DNA of 42,502 nt from a virus: positions 1 to 42,502 of IMG/VR virus record IMGVR_UViG_3300048922_000076. One strand, 5' to 3'. Made by a program: the position numbers and the translations under genes. Below are positions 23,345-31,123 of this stretch, piece after piece. Below the pieces are notes generated by a model. It had not been told where the DNA came from, made no database searches, and was given only the letters and a program-made list of their open reading frames with translations. How positions within the stretch are numbered: the stretch's first letter is position 1; each line of letters starts with the position of its first letter.

Positions 23345-23752
23345 TTAATTAACCAGAATCTCTAACCGTTTTCCGAGTGCGGCGAGCGCCGCCTCAGTAG
23401 TATCAATCTTTGTATTATGACCCAGCGTAACAATCCGCTGAACCTCCTGAGGTTTCAGGTTCATTCGCCGGGCTAACTCTGCGTTTGAGGTTCCAGTCTC
23501 GAGCATTGCATTAAGCAAAAGCACTTTTGCCCATACGCTGGCCGGTACTGTCACGAAGTCATCACCAGATTCACCAGGAAGTGGCACCGGTTGGTTATCT
23601 TCGAAGTAAAATTCAAACGCGGTAACCAGAGCGTCACGCGCCATTTCTAACGCTTCTTCTCTGGTATCGCCCTGCGTTAACGCTTCCGGTATATCCGGGA
23701 AACTCACGAAGTACCCGTCACCGTCTTTTTCAAGCTTTACTGGATATCGCAT
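23345..23752 (-). CDS. hicB: HicB antitoxin
   Basis: 135 residues from the ATG at 23752. The N-terminal part has the partial RNase H-like HicB fold: YPVKLEKDGDGYFVSFPDIP, EALTQGDTREEALEMARDAL. The C-terminal part is a DNA-binding domain (SNAELARRMNLKPQEVQRIV). HicB neutralises HicA and represses its own promoter. It follows hicA, the classical HicAB order with toxin first. Two near-identical palindromes upstream of hicA are likely its operators. Confidence 0.92.
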   Translation of the reverse strand: MRYPVKLEKDGDGYFVSFPDIPEALTQGDTREEALEMARDALVTAFEFYFEDNQPVPLPGESGDDFVTVPASVWAKVLLLNAMLETGTSNAELARRMNLKPQEVQRIVTLGHNTKIDTTEAALAALGKRLEILVN

Positions 23753-23802
23753 ATTCAACGCGATGAATCTTTGCGAGTAACCAGCCCCGAAGGGCCGGTT
23801 TG

Positions 23803-23979
23803 TTAATTTAGGCCTAACTGCTTGAGTATGGCCTTTCGCAGTGGTTCTTTTATCTCAGAGCTGGGATGCCTTGGCATTACGCTTCGCTTCCCGTTAAATC
23901 TCAGCTTCAAGTGGTTAGTACCGTTTGAAACTTCAACCCCCTGCGACTCAAGCCACCGCCTGAACTCGCTCTGCTTCAC
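23803..23979 (-). CDS. hicA: HicA toxin (mRNA interferase)
   Basis: 58 residues starting with GTG at 23979, with GGAGGAGG just upstream. KQSEFRRWLESQGVEVSNG is followed by the catalytic His motif GTNHLKL and then RHPSSEIKEPLRKAILKQ and LGLN. This is the full double-stranded-RNA-binding-like HicA fold of normal length. HicA cuts mRNA when free of HicB. The His is intact, so the toxin is probably active. It is only 50 bases upstream of hicB. Confidence 0.92.
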   Translation of the reverse strand: MKQSEFRRWLESQGVEVSNGTNHLKLRFNGKRSVMPRHPSSEIKEPLRKAILKQLGLN

Positions 23980-24011
23980 CGCCTCCTCCTGTTTGTTTAA
24001 CTTGAGATAAG

Positions 24012-24065
24012 TATAAACATTTTTGTTTATACGCGCAAGCTAAATTATAAACATTTTTGTTTATC
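24012..24065. promoter_or_regulatory. Paired palindromic operators upstream of hicA
   Basis: TATAAACA-TTTT-TGTTTATA at 24012-24031 is a perfect 8+8 palindrome. TATAAACA-TTTT-TGTTTATC at 24046-24065 differs in one base. The copies are 34 bp apart centre to centre, about three helical turns. They lie 33 bases upstream of the hicA start, in AT-rich DNA that must also hold its promoter. They are the likely HicB binding sites. Confidence 0.7.
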
Positions 24066-24117
24066 ATCAGGAGGTGTGAATTATTACCACTTATCGACGT
24101 GGCCGCGTTTTCCAATC

Positions 24118-24179
24118 GATAAACCCCTTATCGCTGTTGGTGTCTTCACAACCGAATTGAGTGCATAAAAAAAGGCCAC
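24118..24179. repeat. 62-bp direct repeat, right copy flanking hicAB
   Basis: Partner of 23250-23311 (58/62 identical, same orientation). Here it is not followed by a gene start, so it looks like the displaced original leader. Confidence 0.9.
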
Positions 24180-24191
24180 TGAACGGTGACC
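24167..24191 (-). terminator. Intrinsic terminator after the membrane-protein gene
   Basis: Minus strand GGTCAC-CGTTCA-GTGGCC followed by TTTTTTT, 87 bases after the stop of the gene at 24278-24946. Confidence 0.65.
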
Positions 24192-24277
24192 TCATAACTT
24201 TTCATTTCTGATGAAAAATTTACAACCAATCTAAGATTGCGCGCCTCTTGGCAGGTAACAAAGAATCTCGATAGACG

Positions 24278-24946
24278 CTACTTGTTCGATTTAACCTTAA
24301 CCCATTCAGCTTTGCATATTTTTTGAATTGTCTCCTCAAAATTTCGCAAGCTTTTAGCAATTTCTATTGAATTCCCTGCATTTCCAGAGTTACGAATTTT
24401 AACTAAATTAACTTTTATATGAACAATAATAACGGAAATAACTTGATACTCGGATTCATCTGGGTTGAGTAACATTCTTATTTTGGCTGAGTGAAAATCC
24501 AGCAAGTCAAAGGCATCAAGGATTGAGGGATTTAAACCACCTACCCTATGGTGATCATTAATAAGCATTTGAATACGCATTACTTTACCAAAATACTCTG
24601 CAGCTGATGACCGTAATTCGTTTATCCACGCCTGCCTGTTGGTGGATACCGTTTGAGCCAATAAGTTTTGAGATGCGATATCCAATTGGGCTTCCCTATC
24701 CTTATCATAAGATAATTGTTGAGCAGCACGGTCTTCTTTTAACGCTATTATATTTTGCCTGATTGTAAGCCATGCAATTGCACCTGGTATGGAGCCAGCT
24801 ATAAAAGCGCCTAAAACACTAGCTAAGAAAGTATCCCAAGCAAAATCAGTTTTTAACTGAATATCTGGCATGTGAGATATAGCCAGCCGACTGAGTTCTG
24901 TAATATGCCCACCAAAGTATGGGAAAGGGACACCTAACCATTCCAT
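24278..24946 (-). CDS. Membrane-anchored hypothetical protein (AT-rich accessory gene)
   Basis: 222 residues. A hydrophobic segment at about 40-62 (TFLASVLGAFIAGSIPGAIAW) is followed by a coiled coil (IALKEDRAAQQLSYDKDREA) and a helical cytoplasmic domain containing RQAWINELRSSAAEYFGKV. The RQ.WI..LR pattern after a membrane helix is seen in various bacterial and phage membrane proteins of unknown role. The gene is clearly more AT-rich than its neighbours and sits between the pR' region and lysis genes, the classical place for late-region accessory genes. A role in lysogenic conversion or exclusion is possible but unproven. Confidence 0.6.
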   Translation of the reverse strand: MEWLGVPFPYFGGHITELSRLAISHMPDIQLKTDFAWDTFLASVLGAFIAGSIPGAIAWLTIRQNIIALKEDRAAQQLSYDKDREAQLDIASQNLLAQTVSTNRQAWINELRSSAAEYFGKVMRIQMLINDHHRVGGLNPSILDAFDLLDFHSAKIRMLLNPDESEYQVISVIIVHIKVNLVKIRNSGNAGNSIEIAKSLRNFEETIQKICKAEWVKVKSNK

Positions 24947-24995
24947 GAGTAAACCCTCAAAATGAAAGATTAAGCATATTACTTAGTGCATTAAA

Positions 24996-25022
24996 TAAAA
25001 AGCCCCAGCGTTTGCCGAGGCT
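24996..25022 (-). terminator. tR'-like terminator just after the late promoter
   Basis: Minus strand AAGCCTCGGC-AAA-CGCTGGGGCT (imperfect stem) followed by TTTTTATTT. The stem begins about 27 nt after the predicted pR' start, the lambda pR'-tR' arrangement on which Q acts. Confidence 0.65.
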
Positions 25023-25055
25023 TGATATCAGGTATAGTTTTCCATCATTGGGATA

Positions 25056-25084
25056 AATCTAGCCAGATTCGGCAACTTTTGCAA
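25056..25084 (-). promoter_or_regulatory. Late promoter pR'
   Basis: Minus strand TTGCAA (25079-25084), 17-base spacer, TAGATT (25056-25061), directly after the Q stop at 25093. All late genes lie downstream in the same orientation. A Q-binding site should overlap it. Confidence 0.6.
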
Positions 25085-25092
25085 CGTCTAAA

Positions 25093-25911
25093 TCACTGGG
25101 TTACCTTTTTAAATTCAGTTTCGGCCGCCGACTCCTCAATAAAGCATTTGGTGATCAGCTTCTCGTAGAACGGTTTCCAGCTGTTGTTCCACGTTCTCTC
25201 CGGCAGGTCTGGCAGCAATGCTTTCACGGCGCGGTGTGCTACTGCCGCTGGCAGGCGGGAATAGCCAACGCCATGACAACGCGGACATTCCTTTACAACC
25301 GGCAGCCCCATCAGAATGGATTTCTCCCGATCGACTACTTTTCCCGTCCCGTTACACCGGCAGCGACTCGAGATAATGCCCTTTCCTTTGCATGGCTGGC
25401 AAATCAGATCAACTATCTCTTCACCTTCCGTTTTGGACTTCATTTCATGGCGGTAAAGCAGCCCAAGATTACCAGGAAGAGAATCGATAAGGTGCTGACG
25501 GTCGATGGCCAACTGATTTCTGAAGGTTCTTTTCACCTTCGTAAGGCCGGTACCGGAGCAGCACGGGCAGGTGGATGTAGCCGCCGCCGAGCGCGCGTAA
25601 TCTTCAAAAGCCATCTTCGCCATAATGCGCAGGCATTCAGCCATCCGGCGCCCCGCTACCTTGCCGATGTGCTTCGGTGCGTGCTGTTTTGCGTACTGCG
25701 TCAGCATGCCGACTGCTATCGTTTTGTCCTGCTGGCTGATACCGGCTTTTGCCAGGAACAGACGCAGGCCGAATTCAGCCCCGCTTTGTGTCATTCCCAG
25801 CGCTGCCATAATATCCGTGATGTTCAGTGCATCGCTGGCCGTCGCGCGGGAACTGTCGCTGATCGATAAGCCTTTCGGGGAAAAATGCTTCAAAATCGTT
25901 TCAAGGTTCAT
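25093..25911 (-). CDS. Q: Late antitermination protein Q (phage 82/21 type)
   Basis: 272 residues from the ATG at 25911. The N-terminal half is helical with ALGMTQSGAEFGLRLFLAKAG. The middle has four Cys motifs of the DnaJ-like CxxCxGxG kind: CPCCSGTG, CQPCKGKG, CRCNGTG and CPRCHGVG, expected to bind zinc. This is the Antiterm family, which loads onto polymerase paused at pR' and makes it ignore terminators. It is the last gene of the pR operon and lies next to the pR'/tR' pair. Confidence 0.92.
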   Translation of the reverse strand: MNLETILKHFSPKGLSISDSSRATASDALNITDIMAALGMTQSGAEFGLRLFLAKAGISQQDKTIAVGMLTQYAKQHAPKHIGKVAGRRMAECLRIMAKMAFEDYARSAAATSTCPCCSGTGLTKVKRTFRNQLAIDRQHLIDSLPGNLGLLYRHEMKSKTEGEEIVDLICQPCKGKGIISSRCRCNGTGKVVDREKSILMGLPVVKECPRCHGVGYSRLPAAVAHRAVKALLPDLPERTWNNSWKPFYEKLITKCFIEESAAETEFKKVTQ

Positions 25912-25924
25912 GCTGTCTCCACAC

Positions 25925-26938
25925 TTATTTTTGTTTGCCGGTAGCGATAACACCCATCGCCAGCGCGCGGTCTAATGTCTTCAGCACCAGAAATTCCTGT
26001 GCACCGTGCTCTTCTTCCCAAGCCGGGGTATTCGCATGAAGTGAGTCGTGACACCGTCTGCACAGCGGGATCACGAACAGGTCATGCGCTTTTGTTGCCA
26101 TCCCACCAAATCCATTGCCGGTGATGTGGTGCGGATCATCGGACCCGTTACCACAGCCGCAGCATGGCTGGCGCTTTACCCATTGGGTGTATTTCGTGTT
26201 TTCGTACCGACGGGGCTTCGGAATACGGAAGTATGATTCCGGTGTCTCCGGATCGATTGCCAGCGCCAGCACCGGTTTTATGTTGTTCGCCAGTTCTTCA
26301 CGGGGTTGCTTCTCCCACGGGTTGACGTCAGCCTCTTTACGCTGGCCGCCGGGCGGGTTGTATTTCATTCCCAGTGCCGCGCAGACCACTTCTTCCGGCA
26401 GCTGGTGAACCAGCCCTTTCGAAACTGCCCACCAGCACAATTCTGGCAAGGTCAGGTGACGGCCGTCAGGCAGACCATACCGGTACCGGATTGCCTCAGT
26501 CACAAATTCGGCGGCGTTCGCCAGCGCGGTCGCATCCAGTTTTGGCGATTCTTTTTCCCGAAACTCGTTGTCATGCGCCCAGCACAGACAGACCACGCCA
26601 CGACCGCGCGGAACCTGCACCAGCTCATGGTGATGGTATTCTCCGTTGTAATCCGGGCACTGACAGACGCGGTGGCGCTTAACCCACAGCGTCAGTGCCG
26701 CCATGCCGCCGACTTTGGCAATGACCGCCGGAGACGACAGAAAACCAGACAGGCGCGGATCCCGCGAAAGTGACTGGGCTTCAACCGGTACCAGACCGTC
26801 AGGCATGGTATGCAGGTCAGCGGGTTCGTTGGTGATCAGCAGGCGTTTACTGCTGAAGAACTTCACCATGTCCGCTGGCAGCGCGAACTGCACGATCCCC
26901 AGTTCCCTCTGAGGATACGGTTTTAACAATGCTCTCAC
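25925..26938 (-). CDS. DUF968 protein with HNH-like zinc site
   Basis: 337 residues from a GTG at 26938 (AGGAGG 7 bases upstream), overlapping the Rha stop as GTGA. The N-terminal half carries CQCPDYNGEYHHHEL and VVCLCWAHDNEFRE. The C-terminal DUF968 domain has KRQPCCGCGNGSDDPHHITG, then HDLFVIPLCRRCHDSLHAN, an HNH/recombination-nuclease pattern. DUF968 proteins are common next to Q and RusA in lambdoid phages (Ninb/Orf-like region) and are thought to act in recombination. The longer frame up to 26992 has no ribosome site. Confidence 0.85.
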   Translation of the reverse strand: MRALLKPYPQRELGIVQFALPADMVKFFSSKRLLITNEPADLHTMPDGLVPVEAQSLSRDPRLSGFLSSPAVIAKVGGMAALTLWVKRHRVCQCPDYNGEYHHHELVQVPRGRGVVCLCWAHDNEFREKESPKLDATALANAAEFVTEAIRYRYGLPDGRHLTLPELCWWAVSKGLVHQLPEEVVCAALGMKYNPPGGQRKEADVNPWEKQPREELANNIKPVLALAIDPETPESYFRIPKPRRYENTKYTQWVKRQPCCGCGNGSDDPHHITGNGFGGMATKAHDLFVIPLCRRCHDSLHANTPAWEEEHGAQEFLVLKTLDRALAMGVIATGKQK

Positions 26939-27630
26939 GCGTGGGCCTCCTGTTTCTGTCGCAGATAACCAGCCCACAGCCCGGCAACCCATTCAACGCC
27001 CTTTGCCGTGAATCTGGCCTGGCGAAACGCATGCTGATTCTGCTGGCTGGTACCGGTTTTCACCTCAAACCGACCTGCCTCTAAATGATTGGCCTTTGGC
27101 GTCAACTGGCCTTCAAGCCGGTAAACAATGTCTTTCTCGAGCAGGAACATCCGGAATTCCGGTTCTTTCGCATGCAGCAATTTACAGACCGCGCGGAATC
27201 CCATAGAGCCATTAGCCATCACGTACTGATCAACGAATTCCACTTTTGGGGCCGCCAGCGCCAGCTGTGATTCCAGCACCTGTTTTTCTTCGGCCAGATC
27301 AGCAGCCAGTCGTAACGCTTCGGGCAATGACTGGGGCAACTGGTTTTTCAATTCCAGCTCCTGCCAGCGGTCAACTACCGCGGCGGTGAACTCCGGAGAC
27401 AACCGGGCAACCAGCACCAGCGAATCTCGCTTATTGAACCAGTACTCCTGATACTCCTGACCGTTCTGCTCATGAAAATAGGGGGTGTGCGCCAACGGCG
27501 CGCTTAAATTTCCAGCAACTGCGAGCCGCTCAGCTGAGCGTTTCACATCGCTGTGTTTGCTTTGCACAAGCTCTGCAATCTCACGGCTCGACATCGTTAC
27601 CACTTTTCCTGACAGCAAACTGTTCGACAT
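26935..27630 (-). CDS. Rha-type regulatory protein / antirepressor-like
   Basis: 231 residues from the ATG at 27630 (GGAG 5 bases upstream). The N-terminal Rha domain reads MSSREIAELVQSKHSDVKRS, then a NGQEYQEYWFNKRDSLVLVA motif. The C-terminal half (PKVEFVDQYVMANGSMGF, KLLHAKEPEFRMFLLEKDIVYR) is the KilAC/ANT type. Rha of phage 186-like and lambdoid phages interferes with growth in some hosts, and such Rha-KilAC proteins are often antirepressors. It sits in the pR operon between RusA and DUF968. The role as antirepressor is inferred. Confidence 0.85.
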   Translation of the reverse strand: MSNSLLSGKVVTMSSREIAELVQSKHSDVKRSAERLAVAGNLSAPLAHTPYFHEQNGQEYQEYWFNKRDSLVLVARLSPEFTAAVVDRWQELELKNQLPQSLPEALRLAADLAEEKQVLESQLALAAPKVEFVDQYVMANGSMGFRAVCKLLHAKEPEFRMFLLEKDIVYRLEGQLTPKANHLEAGRFEVKTGTSQQNQHAFRQARFTAKGVEWVAGLWAGYLRQKQEAHA

Positions 27631-27644
27631 AATCACTCCACACG

Positions 27645-28019
27645 TTAAGCCGGCTGCACACCGGCGGGTTTGAAATCAGTTATCGTTATTTCTGCCTTCC
27701 CTTCTTTGGTCACCGGTCCCCACTCGACCGTCATTCGTTTTACTTGGCTGTCGTCCTTCCAGATCCCCGCGTGGGTCAGGCCATCAAACAGCGCCTTCTG
27801 GAAGTTATCTAAATCCCGCTTTGCCCTGGTCGGTGGACACAGAACCAGATGCACTTCCAGTTCGGTGAGCAGCGCAGGCGGACGGCTGCGGAACTGCTGA
27901 TAAATCGCCGCCAGCGCGTTCGACCGGAAGATCCTCCCCCGCTCGCTGATCAGCACGCCCTTTCGGGTGGAGCGCCAGTAACCGTTGACGCTTGGCGGGA
28001 ATGGCAGGGTCAGTCGCAT
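27645..28019 (-). CDS. rusA: RusA Holliday-junction resolvase
   Basis: 124 residues, start MRLTLPFPPSVNGYWRST, the RusA signature. The three catalytic acidic residues are visible in AKRDLDNFQKALFDGL (D-x-D) and GIWKDDSQVKRM. RusA resolves branched DNA before packaging. It overlaps the small upstream gene by 10 bases. Length matches E. coli RusA (120). Confidence 0.95.
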   Translation of the reverse strand: MRLTLPFPPSVNGYWRSTRKGVLISERGRIFRSNALAAIYQQFRSRPPALLTELEVHLVLCPPTRAKRDLDNFQKALFDGLTHAGIWKDDSQVKRMTVEWGPVTKEGKAEITITDFKPAGVQPA

Positions 28020-28171
28020 GCTATTTCCCCCGCTTTGATCAGACTGTTAAGCACTGCGTCAGCATGTTCACGCGCGGCGGTGTAGTCAGTGGAATGTAGC
28101 TCCCCCGAAGGGGAGACAGCCATCAACCAGCCTTTGTAAGCAGAGAGCCAGATTTTCTGGAATTCGTTCAT
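28010..28171 (-). CDS. Small hypothetical protein before RusA
   Basis: A 53-residue ORF with ATG at 28171, overlapping the methyltransferase stop (ATGA) and running 10 bases into rusA. It reads MNEFQKIWLSAYKGWLMAVS, then TDYTAAREHADAVLNSLI and ends EIACD. The double overlap fits the tightly packed pR operon. Similar small proteins are seen between methylase and rusA genes in enterobacterial prophages; function unknown. Confidence 0.65.
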   Translation of the reverse strand: MNEFQKIWLSAYKGWLMAVSPSGELHSTDYTAAREHADAVLNSLIKAGEIACD

Positions 28172-29913
28172 GCGGCCACCTCTTTATCAGCTCCGCACAT
28201 TTCTGGCAGATTGGCGCGCACCAGCGCTTCAGCAAAAGGAGGCGGCACCGCGTTACCGCAGCGAGCAACCTGTTTGTCTTTGGCGTATTTTTTGCCGCGA
28301 TAATCCTGATCGATGATGTACCAGCTCGGGAAACCCTGGGCGGCGTAAAGCTCATGGGGTTGCAGCATGCGCATGCCGATGTCGACGATCTGGTAATCGA
28401 CGCCTTCCACTGTGACCAGGCCGAACCGGTCATTCGTGGTTACGGTGTGCAGAGACCCGTCCAGACTGATGCCTTCTTTCTCGTTGCCGTAATACTTGAG
28501 CAGGAAAGCGCGTACCTCACCGATGTGAAGTCCCAAAGCAGTGATTGCCGGAACTGGTTCGGTCACTACACGCCCGTCTTTGCAGCTACCGCGCAGCAAC
28601 ACCAAATTTGATGTGACTAATGCGTGATGATCGACAGTGGTTACGCCGTGAGTTGGCCCGGTGATATCAACACCCGGACCGGTGTAATTACCGCCGTAAT
28701 GCTTGGCCAAAAAAGCGGTGCAAAGCTGGCTCTTTCCACCACCAGCCCCCATTACAGTGCCGTGTGGCTCAGTTACTGGATGACCAACGCTATTACCGAA
28801 TTGACGGGCAATTACCGGAGCAACAAGAAGGTGCTCGGCTTTACTGGTGATTGTCGTGATGCCTTTGGTTGCTGGATATGCCATCCGGTCCCCACCGAAA
28901 CCAGTTTGTCCTATACGGGCAATAATCGGGGCCACGATGGAGAAGCCGGGTGTCTTTGTTATGGCCTGCAATGGTTCATCGACAGACTGTCCACGGAAGC
29001 AGTCGTAACTGCTTTTAGTGCTGGTGTGGTTGCACTTCACGATAAACGGCGTCGGGTTGTCGATCACGAAGCGCTGAATGCCGCGGGCAATGCGTTTTAG
29101 TGTGTTTTCAGCCAAGGGCTTTTTGCGCTCGAAAATGCTTGGGCACGGGATTGACCAGTCGATACATTCTGCAGCTGTACGCCACGGCGCAAGCTTACCG
29201 CTCTGAACGTCCAGTGATTTCGGGTCCCCGTGGCTCGCTACTGGCCATTCAACTGGCTGGCCATCACAACGCATCACCATGAAGAACCGGCGGCGTATAG
29301 TCGGCGCACCGAAGTCGCAGGCGCGTAATTCGCGGTGATCGACTACGTAGCCAAGCCCGGCAACCAGTCGGCGGACATCGTCGCTGTTCACATCGATGTT
29401 CAGCACTTCACAGCATTCGGTGATGGCCGGATGATCAGCTGCAATGCCGGTTGTCAGCATGCCGATGAATGCAGCAAATGTTTCGCCAGCGCGCGCCGGG
29501 TCCGGATGTTCTGTGCCGTCTTCTGCGGTCAGCAGCGGACCCCACGTTTTGAACTCTTCGACGTTCTCAAGCATCATCACGCGCGGGCGCTTCGCCAGTG
29601 CCCAGCGGATCACAATCCATGCCAGACCACGGATTTCTTTTTTAACCGGTTTACTGCCCTTCGCTTTACTGAAGTGACGGCAGTCAGGACTGAACCATGC
29701 CAGACCAACCGGACGGCCAGCGGTTGCCGCGATAGGGTCAACATCAAACACCGATTCGCAGTAGTGCAGCGTTTCAGGATGATTGGTGCTGTGCATGGCG
29801 ATCGCGTTCTCGTCATGGTTGATCGCGATATCCACGCTGCGACCCGTTGCCATTTCAATACCGGTACTCGCACCGCCGCCGCCCGCAAAATTGTCTACGA
29901 TGATTTCTTTCAC
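28168..29913 (-). CDS. DNA cytosine-5 methyltransferase
   Basis: 581 residues. Motif I: DNFAGGGGASTGIEMA (about 7-22). Motif IV: WFSPDCRHFSKAKGSKP (about 73-89) with the nucleophile Cys, in the phage variant PDC rather than PC. Motif VI: MLENVEEF (about 113-120). Motif VIII: FGAPTIRRRFFMV. C-terminal motifs AAQGFPSWYII and VARCGNAVPPP correspond to IX-X. The long variable middle holds the target recognition part. It probably protects phage DNA from host restriction. It overlaps the adenine methyltransferase by 4 bases. Confidence 0.93.
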   Translation of the reverse strand: MKEIIVDNFAGGGGASTGIEMATGRSVDIAINHDENAIAMHSTNHPETLHYCESVFDVDPIAATAGRPVGLAWFSPDCRHFSKAKGSKPVKKEIRGLAWIVIRWALAKRPRVMMLENVEEFKTWGPLLTAEDGTEHPDPARAGETFAAFIGMLTTGIAADHPAITECCEVLNIDVNSDDVRRLVAGLGYVVDHRELRACDFGAPTIRRRFFMVMRCDGQPVEWPVASHGDPKSLDVQSGKLAPWRTAAECIDWSIPCPSIFERKKPLAENTLKRIARGIQRFVIDNPTPFIVKCNHTSTKSSYDCFRGQSVDEPLQAITKTPGFSIVAPIIARIGQTGFGGDRMAYPATKGITTITSKAEHLLVAPVIARQFGNSVGHPVTEPHGTVMGAGGGKSQLCTAFLAKHYGGNYTGPGVDITGPTHGVTTVDHHALVTSNLVLLRGSCKDGRVVTEPVPAITALGLHIGEVRAFLLKYYGNEKEGISLDGSLHTVTTNDRFGLVTVEGVDYQIVDIGMRMLQPHELYAAQGFPSWYIIDQDYRGKKYAKDKQVARCGNAVPPPFAEALVRANLPEMCGADKEVAA

Positions 29914-30782
29914 GCTGTTGCTCCCATTTTGCGGGCAAGTGTGCCGGCGGTATCAATGATCTGGTCGACCGGCATTCCGTCCATTTTCAGGCGGTTGATG
30001 TGGTGACGAAGTTTGTTCTGCAAATGCGCGTCGAGATTTGAAGACTCGGCGACCTGGTCAAAGAGATGATTCACTTCGGCTGGCCATACGCGGTTGTTGG
30101 TTTCCGGTACCGGAATAATTTCAGGAATATTTTGTTGCGGGGTTTGTTGTAAACCAGCTGCCAAGGTGCGGATCTGGAATAGAAATGCCTCGCCTTGCGC
30201 CAGCAGTTCTTCACGATCGATGTAGTTGAAGGCAGGACCACGCCACTTCTTATCAAATACGGCAACAGCGCCAGCAAAGAAAGCGCCAGATGGGACCTGT
30301 TTTTCGTCTGCAGGAACAAACCATTCAGGGAGGTCAAAGCCAATTCGTCCACGAATGAATGAGACGTGGTCAGCATCTTCTGGCCACCACGTTTCTGAGG
30401 TCGCCGCCTTGATGAGGAACACATACCGGCCGCCGAGCTCACGCATCTTGAATGTGTGGTTCATAATGTGTGACATACCGGTGACGTGCTGGCCTTCGTG
30501 CTGGCTGGCGCGGGAGTATGGCGGGTTGCCGAAAGCAGCCCCGTGAAGTTCGCTTAATCTGGCTGACCAATCGTGAGTCAGTGCATTGTCTTCAACGGTA
30601 TAGAACGCCGGGCATTTGCTATTTTCGCCATCAGTAAACAGATCGAGAACCAGCGGACCGAACATCGCGTTGATACCCCAGAAAAGTGCATCGGGCGTGC
30701 GCCACTGATCGCCAACTTCTTTAAGTTTGTGGCTGGATAATTGCTTTTGCTCTGTCAGAGCCTGTGAGTATAGATTGCTCAT
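29910..30782 (-). CDS. Phage N6-adenine DNA methyltransferase (Dam family)
   Basis: 290 residues from the ATG at 30782. WRTPDALFWGINAMFGPLVLDLFT is the start of the phage Dam family; it is followed by AAFGNPPYSR, the catalytic NPPY motif, and VFLIKAATSETWWPE. A C-terminal extension (about residues 185-290) is helical with a Pro/Gln-rich linker (QQTPQQNIPEII). The enzyme should methylate adenine in short sites such as GATC. Its start overlaps the upstream stop (ATGA). Together with the cytosine enzyme it gives two kinds of DNA protection. Confidence 0.92.
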   Translation of the reverse strand: MSNLYSQALTEQKQLSSHKLKEVGDQWRTPDALFWGINAMFGPLVLDLFTDGENSKCPAFYTVEDNALTHDWSARLSELHGAAFGNPPYSRASQHEGQHVTGMSHIMNHTFKMRELGGRYVFLIKAATSETWWPEDADHVSFIRGRIGFDLPEWFVPADEKQVPSGAFFAGAVAVFDKKWRGPAFNYIDREELLAQGEAFLFQIRTLAAGLQQTPQQNIPEIIPVPETNNRVWPAEVNHLFDQVAESSNLDAHLQNKLRHHINRLKMDGMPVDQIIDTAGTLARKMGATA

Positions 30783-31123
30783 GCCTGTTCCCTTCCCTGA
30801 CGTACCGCCCACAGATTACGCTCAAACTCTGCACTGATTTCAGCCATGGTTTTAACTGGACGCTCTGGCTGGTCAACAGTCGATTTCACTGCAACAGGCT
30901 TTGGTTTATCACTGAGGAAATACGTGTTTTTAAAACCTGCATGGCCAATCACAATGTTAAATTGCGGTTTTTTTCCGATCGCACAGAGAGCTCCAGATGT
31001 CCTGTTTTTCGGCGGGATAAATCCAGTATTCCGGATAACATCCGCTTCAATTTTTGAGCAGGTACGAGGTGTGCGATCACGCATAAGCTCCGCGATCACT
31101 AACTGCTGAAATGTCTGTGTCAT
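30779..31123 (-). CDS. Hypothetical protein between O and Dam genes
   Basis: 114 residues from the ATG at 31123, overlapping the O stop (ATGA) and the Dam start (ATGA). MTQTFQQLVIAELMRDRTPR and CSKIEADVIRNTGFIPPKN look like a winged-helix or HTH start; a middle GALCAIGKKPQFNIVIGHAG and a basic C-terminus follow (EFERNLWAVRQ). It occupies the place of the replication P gene but has no ATPase or DnaC features. It may help replication or transcription; unknown. Confidence 0.6.
   Translation of the reverse strand: MTQTFQQLVIAELMRDRTPRTCSKIEADVIRNTGFIPPKNRTSGALCAIGKKPQFNIVIGHAGFKNTYFLSDKPKPVAVKSTVDQPERPVKTMAEISAEFERNLWAVRQGREQA

Noticed and set aside
25234-25975. Long plus-strand frames opposite Q (up to 211 codons)
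   Set aside because: They mirror the Q coding frame, which has clear zinc motifs and operon context.
28354-30006. Plus-strand frames opposite the methyltransferases
   Set aside because: They are shadow frames of two well-conserved enzymes and have no ribosome sites.
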